DNA of 64,000 bases from positions 57,704 through 121,703 of the forward strand of contig NZ_PHNC01000032.1 in NCBI RefSeq assembly GCF_003121295.1, read 5' to 3'. The notes below the pieces were generated by a model, which had not been told where the DNA came from, ran no database searches, and saw nothing but the letters and a program-made list of their open reading frames with translations. The DNA comes from Streptomyces orinoci (GTDB lineage Bacteria; Actinomycetota; Actinomycetes; Streptomycetales; Streptomycetaceae). Made by a program: the position numbers and the translations under genes. Positions 51,891 through 59,539 of this stretch are shown here, in pieces; the first letter of the stretch is position 1, and each line of letters begins with the position of its first letter.

Positions 51891-51902
51891 CTGATTCCGT
51901 CG
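51891..51902 (+). promoter_or_regulatory. Shared 12-mer CTGATTCCGTCG upstream of potA
   Basis: Identical to 45597-45608. Here GATTCCGT (51893-51900) is also mirrored by ACGGAATC (51921-51928), an 8-bp inverted repeat with 20-bp spacing, in AT-richer DNA ending CTTGTTATGG. Confidence 0.45.
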
Positions 51903-51974
51903 CCTCAATGAGTTCCTGCAACGGAATCTCTTGTTATGGGTGCACGCCTCTGCCAGGATCGGCGACCACACCTC

Positions 51975-51988
51975 GGTGTTGCAACACC
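51975..51988 (+). promoter_or_regulatory. 14-bp perfect palindrome upstream of potA
   Basis: GGTGTTGCAACACC is a perfect palindrome 114 bp before the potA ATG. It looks like a dimeric repressor site. The 276-bp gap around it holds no gene. Confidence 0.5.
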
Positions 51989-52101
51989 AGCTCTAGGCCG
52001 TCCGGTCCGGTGCAGGAGTGCGCGAAGGCGGCCCGTATCCGAAGCCCCTCAGCCGTATGTCACTGTTATGTGCTTTCGGCCCCGACACCTCTGGACCATC
52101 C

Positions 52102-53259
52102 ATGACCGCAACCGCCCCGAGCACCGGCGTCCGCCTCTCCGGCATCAGCAAGCGCTATGGCACCTTCACTGCTGTGCATCCGCTGGATCTGAGCGTTCCC
52201 GCGGGCTCGTTCTTCGCCCTGCTCGGTGCCTCCGGGTGCGGAAAGACCACCACCCTCCGCATGATCGCCGGACTGGAGAACCCCAGCACCGGCACCGTCG
52301 AGCTGGACGGCACGGACGTCACCGCCCTCCCCCCGCACAAGCGCCCCGTGAACACCGTCTTCCAGAGCTATGCGCTCTTCCCGCACCTGGACGTCTACGA
52401 GAACATCGCCTTCGGCCTCCGCCGCCGCGGCCTGAAGTCGGTGCGCAAACAGGTCGAGGACATGCTGGAGCTGGTCCAGCTCGGCGACCTGGCGCGCCGC
52501 AAGCCCCAGCAGCTCTCCGGCGGCCAGCAGCAGCGCGTGGCGGTCGCCCGTGCCCTGATCAACCACCCCCAGGTGCTGCTGCTGGACGAGCCGCTCGGTG
52601 CCCTGGACCTCAAGCTGCGCCGCCAGATGCAGCTGGAGCTCAAGCGCATCCAGACCGAGGTCGGCATCACCTTCATCCATGTCACCCACGACCAGGAAGA
52701 GGCGATGGCCATGGCCGACACCGTGGCCGTGATGAACGACGGCCGGATCGAGCAGCTCGGCGCCCCCGCCGACCTCTATGAGCAGCCCCGTACCACCTTC
52801 GTCGCCAACTTCCTGGGCACCTCCAACCTCATCACCGCCGAGGTCCTGGACGCCTCCGGGGACGAACTGGCGCTGCGTGCCGCGGATACCAAACTCACCC
52901 TGCCCGCGAAACGATGTACCGGCACCGCCCGGGTGGGCGAGAAGCTGCTGATCGGGATACGGCCTGAGAAGATCACCCTCACCCCCGCCGAGGACGCCGG
53001 CACGGTGCCCGAGGGCCGTAACCGGGTGACCGGCCGGATCACCGAGTCCAGCTTCACCGGCGTCTCCACCCAGTACCTCATCGACAGCCCCGTCGCCCCC
53101 GGCCTGGCCGTCTACCAGCAGAACATCGAGCGCGACTCCCGCCTGGCGCCCGGCGCCGAGGTCGTCCTGCACTGGAACCCGGGCCACGGCTTCGGGCTGG
53201 ACGCCGCGCAGCGCATCGAGGCCGGCACCGACGTGGACCTGGGGGAGGGGCCCTCATGA
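52102..53259 (+). CDS. potA: Spermidine/putrescine ABC transporter ATP-binding protein
   Basis: A 385-aa importer ATPase. ATG 52102 is chosen as the conserved start region; an upstream ATG at 52057 is possible. Walker A GASGCGKTT (about residues 42-50), signature LSGGQQQRVAVARAL, Walker B LLLDEPLGALD and H-loop HVTHDQEEA are intact. A C-terminal TOBE domain spans roughly residues 270-370 (LIGIRPEKITL). Overlaps potB by 4 bp. Confidence 0.95.
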   Translation: MTATAPSTGVRLSGISKRYGTFTAVHPLDLSVPAGSFFALLGASGCGKTTTLRMIAGLENPSTGTVELDGTDVTALPPHKRPVNTVFQSYALFPHLDVYENIAFGLRRRGLKSVRKQVEDMLELVQLGDLARRKPQQLSGGQQQRVAVARALINHPQVLLLDEPLGALDLKLRRQMQLELKRIQTEVGITFIHVTHDQEEAMAMADTVAVMNDGRIEQLGAPADLYEQPRTTFVANFLGTSNLITAEVLDASGDELALRAADTKLTLPAKRCTGTARVGEKLLIGIRPEKITLTPAEDAGTVPEGRNRVTGRITESSFTGVSTQYLIDSPVAPGLAVYQQNIERDSRLAPGAEVVLHWNPGHGFGLDAAQRIEAGTDVDLGEGPS

Positions 53260-54182
53260 CGACCCTCACCGAACAGCTCCCCGCGCCGGCCCCGGCGGCC
53301 GGTTCCGCCCGCCCCGTGCGGCGCCGCAGGCTCGTCCCCTACTGGCTGCTGCTCCCCGGCATCCTGTGGCTCCTGGTCTTCTTCGCCGCCCCGCTGGTCT
53401 ACCAGGCGTCCACCTCGGTGCAGACCGGCTCCCTGGAGGACGGCTTCCGGGTCACCTGGCACTTCGCCACCTACTGGGACGCCCTGAACCAGTACTACCC
53501 GCAGTTCCTCCGCTCGGTGGGCTACGCCGCCATCGCCACGGTGCTCTGCCTGGGGCTGGGCTACCCGCTCGCCTACCTCATCGCCTTCCGGGCCGGCCGC
53601 TGGCGCCATCTGCTGATGATCCTGGTGATCGCGCCCTTCTTCACCAGCTTCCTGATCCGCACCCTGGCCTGGAAGACCATCCTGTCCGACGGCGGCCCCG
53701 TGGTCCGCACCATGGACCGGCTGCACATCCTGGGCCTGACCGACGCGCTCGGCGTCACCGAGGGCCACCGGCTGCTGGCCACCCCGCTGGCCGTCGTCTG
53801 CGGCCTCACCTACAACTTCCTGCCCTTTATGATCCTGCCGCTGTACACCTCCCTCGAGCGCATCGACGGCCGCCTGCACGAGGCGGCGAGCGACCTCTAC
53901 GCGCGGCCGCTGACCATCTTCCGCAAGGTGACCCTCCCGCTGTCCATGCCCGGCGTGGTGGCCGGCACCCTGCTCACCTTCATCCCGGCCGCCGGCGACT
54001 ACATCAACGCGGAACTGCTGGGCTCGCCGGACCAGAAGATGATCGGCAACGTCATCCAGTCCCAGTTCCTGCGGGTGCTGGACTATCCGACCGCGGCCGC
54101 CCTGTCCTTCATCCTGATGGCCGCGATCCTGGCCATGGTGACCGTCTACATCCGCCGCTCGGGGACGGAGGAACTGGTCTGA
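53256..54182 (+). CDS. potB: Spermidine/putrescine ABC transporter permease PotB
   Basis: A 308-aa permease with six membrane segments. The cytosolic loop with EAASDLYARPLTIFRKVTLPLSMPG is the EAA motif. It has a proline/alanine-rich N-terminus before the first segment (LLLPGILWLLVFFAAPLVY). Start and stop overlap potA (ATGA) and potC (TGATG), indicating tight coupling. Confidence 0.94.
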   Translation: MTTLTEQLPAPAPAAGSARPVRRRRLVPYWLLLPGILWLLVFFAAPLVYQASTSVQTGSLEDGFRVTWHFATYWDALNQYYPQFLRSVGYAAIATVLCLGLGYPLAYLIAFRAGRWRHLLMILVIAPFFTSFLIRTLAWKTILSDGGPVVRTMDRLHILGLTDALGVTEGHRLLATPLAVVCGLTYNFLPFMILPLYTSLERIDGRLHEAASDLYARPLTIFRKVTLPLSMPGVVAGTLLTFIPAAGDYINAELLGSPDQKMIGNVIQSQFLRVLDYPTAAALSFILMAAILAMVTVYIRRSGTEELV

Positions 54183-54985
54183 TGCGCCTGTTCACCTGGG
54201 TCAGACGCCATCTGGTGGTCTTCGCCGGCCTGCTGACGCTGGGCTATCTGCTGCTGCCCAACGTCATCGTGACGGTCTTCTCCTTCAACAAGCCCAATGG
54301 CCGCTTCAACTACCAGTGGCAGCGGTTCTCCACCGATGCCTGGACGCACCCCTGCGACGTGGCCGACCTGTGCGGCTCCCTCTCGCTGAGCCTGCGCATC
54401 GCCGTGTGGGCCACGCTCGGGGCCACCGTGCTGGGCACCCTGATCGCCTTCGCGCTGGCCCGCTACCGCTTCAGCGGCCGTTCCTCGGCAGGCACCCTGA
54501 TCTTCCTGCCGATGGCCATGCCCGAGGTGGTGATGGCCGCCTCGCTGGCCACGCTCTTCCTCAACATGGGCGTCAGCTTCGGCTTCTGGACCATCCTCAT
54601 CGCCCACATCACCTTCTGTCTCAGCTTTGTGGTCACCGCCGTCAAGGCCCGGGTGATGAGCATGGACCCCCGCCTGGAGCAGGCCGCCCAGGACCTCTAC
54701 GCCACCCCCGCGCAGACCTTCTGGCGGATCACGCTGCCCATCGCCGCCCCCGGCATCGCCGCCGGCGCGCTGCTGTCCTTCGCCCTGTCCTTCGACGACT
54801 TCGTCATCACCAACTTCAACGCCGGTTCGACTGTGACCTTCCCCATGTTCGTGTGGGGAGCCGCACAACGGGGCACTCCCGTTCAAATCAATGTGATCGG
54901 TACCGCGATGTTCGCCGTCGCCGTGCTGTGTGTGCTCGCCGGCCAGCTGGTCGGCAGACGCCAGAAAAACCGAAGAAGGAGCTGA
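54182..54985 (+). CDS. potC: Spermidine/putrescine ABC transporter permease PotC
   Basis: A 267-aa permease with about six membrane segments and an EAA-type loop QAAQDLYATPAQTFWRITLPIAAPG. The substrate region LSFDDFVITNFNAG is characteristic of PotC. It starts on the potB stop (TGATG), and the oxidase gene follows 4 bp after it. Confidence 0.94.
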   Translation: MRLFTWVRRHLVVFAGLLTLGYLLLPNVIVTVFSFNKPNGRFNYQWQRFSTDAWTHPCDVADLCGSLSLSLRIAVWATLGATVLGTLIAFALARYRFSGRSSAGTLIFLPMAMPEVVMAASLATLFLNMGVSFGFWTILIAHITFCLSFVVTAVKARVMSMDPRLEQAAQDLYATPAQTFWRITLPIAAPGIAAGALLSFALSFDDFVITNFNAGSTVTFPMFVWGAAQRGTPVQINVIGTAMFAVAVLCVLAGQLVGRRQKNRRRS

Positions 54986-54989
54986 GACC

Positions 54990-56402
54990 ATGGCCGCCCG
55001 TGCCATGAACCCTGTCCAAGCACTGTCTGACACTCATCTGCGCCCCTACTGGCTCGACGACCCCGGGCGGCCCGAGGCCTGCCCCGCCCTCGTCGGCGAC
55101 GAGCACTGCGACCTGCTCGTCGTCGGCGGCGGCTACTCCGGTCTGTGGACCGCCCTCAACGCCAAGGAACGCGACCCCTCCCGCGAGGTCGTCCTGATCG
55201 AGAGCGAGGAATGCGGCTGGGCCGCCTCCGGCCGCAACGGCGGCTTCTGCGCCGCCTCGCTCACCCACGGGCTGGGCAATGGCCTGGCCCGCTGGCCCGG
55301 CGAGCTCCCCCTGCTGGAGAGACTCGGCCACGAAAACCTCGACGGCATCGAGTCCGCGCTGCGGCGCCATGGCATCGACTGCGACTTCGAGCGCACCGGC
55401 GAGATCGAGATCGCCACCGCCCCGCACCAGGTCCTGGAACTGCGCGAGACCGCCGAGGAACTGGCCTCACTCGGCTTTGGCGGCCATGAATTCCTCGACC
55501 GCGACGCACTGCGCGCCGAGGTCGACTCCCCCACGTTCCTGGCCGGCCTGTGGAACCGCACCGGCGTTGCCATGCTGCACCCCGCCAAGCTGGCCTGGGG
55601 CCTCAAGCGCGCCTGCCTGGAGCTGGGCGTACGGATCTACGAGCACACGCCGGGCAGCGAGTTGTCCTCGCGCGACGCGGGCGTGGCGGTGCGCACCCCG
55701 TACGGACGGGTCTTCGCCCGCCAGGCGGCACTGGGCACCAACGCCTTCCCGTCCCTGGTGAAGCGGCTGCGCCCGTACATCGCACCGGTCTACGACTACG
55801 CACTGACCACCGAGCCGCTCACCGAGGAGCAACTGGCTGCGGTGGGCTGGCGGCGCCGGCAGGGACTGAGCGACAGCGCCAACCACTTCCACTACTTCCG
55901 GCTCACCGCCGACAACCGCATCCTGTGGGGCGGTTACGACATCGTCTACCACTACGGCGGGGAGATCCGGGCCGAGTACGACCACCACCCGGCCACCTAC
56001 CAGAAGCTCGCCGAGCACTTCTTCCGCTGCTTCCCCCAGCTGGAGGGCGTGCGCTTTTCGCACGCCTGGGGCGGCGCCATCGACACCTGCTCGCGCTTCT
56101 CGGCCTTCTTCGGCACCGCACACGGCGGCCGGGTCGCCTATGCGCTCGGCTACACCGGTCTGGGGGTGGGCGCCAGCCGCTTCGGCGCGGACGTGATGCT
56201 CGATCTGCTGGCGGGCGAGCGCACCGAGCGCACCGAACTGGAGATGGTGCGCAGCAAGCCCCTGCCGTTCCCGCCGGAGCCGGTGCGCTCCATGGGCATC
56301 GGCCTCACCCAGTGGTCGATGACCCGGGCCGATGAGAACGGCGGCAGGCGCAACCTCTGGCTCAAGGCGATGGACCGGGTGGGGCTGGGCTTCGACAGCT
56401 GA
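54990..56402 (+). CDS. FAD-dependent amine oxidoreductase (gamma-glutamylputrescine oxidase-like)
   Basis: A 470-aa FAD enzyme of the DAO/PuuB type. The Rossmann FAD motif VVGGGYSGLWTAL is at about residues 45-57, and WAASGRNGGFCAASLTHGL near 80 is the usual covalent/FAD-contact region. AYALGYTGLGVGASRFGADVM near the C-terminus is conserved in the family. It is preceded by GAAGAAGGAGC and lies 4 bp after potC, so it is part of the polyamine import operon. It likely oxidises gamma-glutamylputrescine or a related amine; the substrate is inferred. Confidence 0.88.
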   Translation: MAARAMNPVQALSDTHLRPYWLDDPGRPEACPALVGDEHCDLLVVGGGYSGLWTALNAKERDPSREVVLIESEECGWAASGRNGGFCAASLTHGLGNGLARWPGELPLLERLGHENLDGIESALRRHGIDCDFERTGEIEIATAPHQVLELRETAEELASLGFGGHEFLDRDALRAEVDSPTFLAGLWNRTGVAMLHPAKLAWGLKRACLELGVRIYEHTPGSELSSRDAGVAVRTPYGRVFARQAALGTNAFPSLVKRLRPYIAPVYDYALTTEPLTEEQLAAVGWRRRQGLSDSANHFHYFRLTADNRILWGGYDIVYHYGGEIRAEYDHHPATYQKLAEHFFRCFPQLEGVRFSHAWGGAIDTCSRFSAFFGTAHGGRVAYALGYTGLGVGASRFGADVMLDLLAGERTERTELEMVRSKPLPFPPEPVRSMGIGLTQWSMTRADENGGRRNLWLKAMDRVGLGFDS

Positions 56403-56815
56403 GGTCCGGCGCACCGGAGGCGTGGACTCCACGGACGTGCTGACTTGCTGATGTGCTGACCGCGTGGCGCCTCAGCGGGGGGGCGGGCATGGGGCGCCGG
56501 GCGGTCGGCTTCGGAGCGATGGGCGCTGCTCGGTGTCCTTGTCCGTGTCCGTTGTGCGGTCGAGGGCCGCGTGGTGCTCGGTGCGCGCGGTGCGGTTGGG
56601 GGCCGTGGTGCTCGGTGCCCGTTTGGGGGAGAGGGGTGCCTGGTGCCTGGTGCTCGCCGGTGCCGGGTGCTCGCCGGTGCCGGGGGTGGCCCGATGCAGG
56701 GCGCTCGTCTGACGGGCGGGGCGCCAGCCGGTGCTCCATGCCTGCCCCCAGTCCGGCGTCTGCCTGGTGCGCGGCTCCGCCTCATGCGCGGGCCGTGCTT
56801 GGTGTCGGGAGTCGT
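56403..56815. other. 413-bp intergenic region with GGTGC-rich short repeats
   Basis: No gene is supported between the convergent oxidase and PAP2 genes. A perfect 17-bp tandem duplication, tgctcgccggtgccggg, is at 56651-56684, and gtggtgctcggtgc recurs near 56571 and 56606. The PAP2 C-terminal tail adjoining it is also irregular. Confidence 0.6.
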
Positions 56816-57694
56816 CTAACCGGCGGAGTCCGCTCGGGGTCCCGGATCCGTCTTCCGGCTGGGGTGCCCTTGGTTCCCGGCGCCCGCCTGGCGGTCCTGG
56901 TCCGCTCGCCGGCCGTCACTGCCCTGTGCGCTGCCCGGTGATGGAAGGACCCGTCCCAGGCACCACAGCACCGCACCCGACAGGCACCATGCGCCTGCCA
57001 CATCCAGCGGCCAGTGGTAGCCGCACCGGACCAGCCCCAGGCCGACGCCCGCGTTGAGCAGCGCGAGGCCCAGAGTGGCGGGCCACCGGGGCCGACCGAG
57101 CAGCAGCAGGGCCGCCGCCCCGTACGCCACCGCCGCGGTGGCCGCATGCCCGGAAGGAAAGAAACCATCGTGCGCCCCGGAGCGCATCAGGGGTGGTCCG
57201 GGGCGGGCAATCGCGCCCTTGAGGGGGACGACCAGCGCGGGCACCGCGGCCATGGCGAGCGCGGCGGCCAGCGGGGGCCGCCAGGCCCGGCCGCGCCAGG
57301 CGGCGCAGACCAGCGCCAGGCTTAGCACCGGCAGCGCCACTGAGACGTTGCCCAGGTCGGCGAAGAAATGGGCGGCGGTGGAGGGGACGGCGGACCGTTC
57401 AGCCGCCCGGCCCAGCCGCTCGTCCAGGGCACGCAGCGGGCCGTGGACGGCCACTTGCCAGGTGATCAGGGCGAAGAGCAGGGCGCACACCGCCGGGAAC
57501 AGAACGGCCGACGGCCCCGGAACCGGGGGGAGGGTTCCGGAGCCGCCATGGCGACCGCGGTGCCGCGCGCCCCGGGGGGTGTGGGGCGGACGGCCGTCCG
57601 AGCCGTGAGGGTGCCCGGAGCGCAGAGCTCCGGTGTGCGCGAGGGCACGGCCGGGCCGGTGCTGGGGAAGCGCCGACGCGGGTCTTTCGTTCAC
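56816..57694 (-). CDS. PAP2 family phosphatase
   Basis: A membrane phosphatase of up to 292 aa. GTG 57694 (NERPASALPQH) is a plausible start but not certain, as no SD precedes it. The three catalytic motifs are visible: KGAIARPGPP, FFPSGHAATAAVAYG and VRCGYHWPLDVAG. About five membrane segments are present. Family members dephosphorylate phosphatidic acid, undecaprenyl pyrophosphate or similar lipids. The last 40 residues, after VLWCLGRVLPSPG, are polar and unlike the family. Confidence 0.85.
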   Translation of the reverse strand: MNERPASALPQHRPGRALAHTGALRSGHPHGSDGRPPHTPRGARHRGRHGGSGTLPPVPGPSAVLFPAVCALLFALITWQVAVHGPLRALDERLGRAAERSAVPSTAAHFFADLGNVSVALPVLSLALVCAAWRGRAWRPPLAAALAMAAVPALVVPLKGAIARPGPPLMRSGAHDGFFPSGHAATAAVAYGAAALLLLGRPRWPATLGLALLNAGVGLGLVRCGYHWPLDVAGAWCLSGAVLWCLGRVLPSPGSAQGSDGRRADQDRQAGAGNQGHPSRKTDPGPRADSAG

Positions 57695-57952
57695 CGGAGA
57701 AACCGTACGGCAGTGCGGGTGGGGTCCGACAAGTCGGATCACCTCTCCACCACCCGCCCCGCACATCTCCTTCACGAACTCCTGAGCGAGCCGGTCCGGA
57801 CGGCTTCCCGGCGCGCACCGGCCGCCCCATGCGGCGGCGTATGGAACGCCCCATGCCCCGGGCGGCGTCCGCATCATGCCCCTGGGGCGGCGTCCGCCCC
57901 GCGCCCCGCCCCATGCGGCAGCACGCCGGACGCGTCCCGGCGGGCGTACCGC
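57695..57952. repeat. GCCCCATG-rich intergenic region
   Basis: This 258-bp gap between gabT and the PAP2 gene contains GCCGCCCCATGCGGC at 57821-57835 and close copies near 57850 and 57908. The same family of words fills other gaps in the window. No gene is supported. Confidence 0.6.
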
Positions 57953-59302
57953 TCAGATGCGCTCGAGTGCGGCCTCGATGATGTCCAGGCCCTCGTTGAG
58001 CAGGTCTTCGCCGATCACCAGCGGGGGCAGGAAGCGCAGCACATTGCCGTAGGTGCCGCAGGTGAGCACCAGCAGCCCCTCCGCGTGGCAGGCCTTGGCC
58101 AGCGCGCCGGCGGCGGCCGCGTTGGGCGTCTTGGTGCCCGGCTCCACCAGCTCGATGGCGATCATGGCGCCACGGCCGCGCACGTCGCCGATGATTCCGT
58201 GCTTCTCCTGCAGCGCGGCCAGGCGGCCCTTCATGACCTCTTCGATCCGGCGGGCCTTGGCGTTGAGGTCCAGCTCTCGCATGGTCTCGATGGCGCCCAG
58301 CGCGGCCGCGCAGGCCACCGGGTTGCCGCCGTAGGTGCCGCCCAGGCCGCCCGGGTGCGCGGCGTCCATGATCTCCGCACGGCCGGTGACGGCGGCCAGC
58401 GGCAGGCCGCCCGCGATGCCCTTGGCGGTGGTGATCAGATCGGGCACGATGCCCTCGTCCTCACAGGCGAACCACTGGCCCGTGCGGCAGAAGCCGGACT
58501 GGATCTCGTCCGCGACGAAGACGATGCCGTTGTCCTTGGCGAACTGTGCGATGCGCGGCAGGAAGCCCTTGGCCGGCTCAATGAAGCCGCCCTCGCCCAG
58601 CACCGGCTCGATGATGATCGCCGCGACGTTGTCCGCGCCCACCTGCTTGCTGATCATGTCGATGGCCTGGGCCGCGGCCTCCTCGGCGCAGTTCTCCGGG
58701 CCGGTCGGCCAGCGGTAGCCGTAGGCCACCGGCACCCGGTAGACCTCGGGCGCGAAGGGGCCGAAGCCGTGCTTGTACGGCATGTTCTTGGCGGTGAGCG
58801 CCATGGTGAGGTTGGTACGGCCGTGGTAGCCGTGGTCGAAGACCACGACCGCCTGGCGCTTGGTGTAGGCGCGGGCGATCTTGACCGCGTTCTCCACCGC
58901 CTCTGCGCCGGAGTTGAACAGCGCCGACTTCTTGGCGTGGTCGCCCGGGGTCAGCTCGGCCAACTGCTCACAGACCTCCACATAGCCCTCATAGGGGGTG
59001 ACCATGAAGCAGGTGTGGGTGAAGTCGGCGAGCTGCGCCGAAGCCCGCCGCACCACGGCCTCCGCGCTGGAGCCCACCGAGGTCACCGCGATGCCCGAAC
59101 CGAAGTCGATCAGCGAGTTGCCGTCCACGTCCTCGATGACACCGCCGCCCGCGCGCACCGTGAACACCGGCAGCACCGAACCCACGCCGCCGGCCACGGC
59201 GGCGGTGCGGCGTGCCTGGAGCTCCAGCGACTTGGGGCCGGGGATCGCGGTGACGACGCGGCGCTCCTGGGGGAGGGACGGGCCTCCGGTCAGTTCGGTC
59301 AT
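57953..59302 (-). CDS. gabT: 4-aminobutyrate--2-oxoglutarate aminotransferase
   Basis: A 449-aa class III PLP aminotransferase converting GABA to succinic semialdehyde. PLP lysine K294 lies in DLITTAKGIAGGLPLAAV and D265 in VFVADEIQSGFCRTGQ. LFNSGAEAVENAVKIAR and DHGYHGRTNLTMALT are typical GabT motifs. It completes the route from putrescine through the dehydrogenase in this region. It is divergent from the large ATPase gene. Confidence 0.95.
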   Translation of the reverse strand: MTELTGGPSLPQERRVVTAIPGPKSLELQARRTAAVAGGVGSVLPVFTVRAGGGVIEDVDGNSLIDFGSGIAVTSVGSSAEAVVRRASAQLADFTHTCFMVTPYEGYVEVCEQLAELTPGDHAKKSALFNSGAEAVENAVKIARAYTKRQAVVVFDHGYHGRTNLTMALTAKNMPYKHGFGPFAPEVYRVPVAYGYRWPTGPENCAEEAAAQAIDMISKQVGADNVAAIIIEPVLGEGGFIEPAKGFLPRIAQFAKDNGIVFVADEIQSGFCRTGQWFACEDEGIVPDLITTAKGIAGGLPLAAVTGRAEIMDAAHPGGLGGTYGGNPVACAAALGAIETMRELDLNAKARRIEEVMKGRLAALQEKHGIIGDVRGRGAMIAIELVEPGTKTPNAAAAGALAKACHAEGLLVLTCGTYGNVLRFLPPLVIGEDLLNEGLDIIEAALERI

Positions 59303-59539
59303 GAGGGGCTCCAGACGATCAGGACGGTCAAAACGGGGGTTGTCGGTCGCAGGCTAGGGGCGCGGGTGTCGGCCAGGCATGTTCCGTTAGGGAGAAGTGC
59401 GCGCCGCGCCTTGTCCGTAGCGGATATGGCGGGCCCCTGGAGGGGCCGGCCGACGGCGCTGAACTCCCGCTGCGAAGACACTAGATTGAGCGCGGAGCGA
59501 CGGCATGCGGACCTCCGGGCCGGGGGCGAGGAGCGGCGA

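Noticed and set aside
57368..59539. Long plus-strand open frame (over 700 codons) upstream of the large ATPase
   Set aside because: It is the antisense shadow of gabT and the PAP2 gene; the ATPase begins at ATG 59540 with its own ribosome site.
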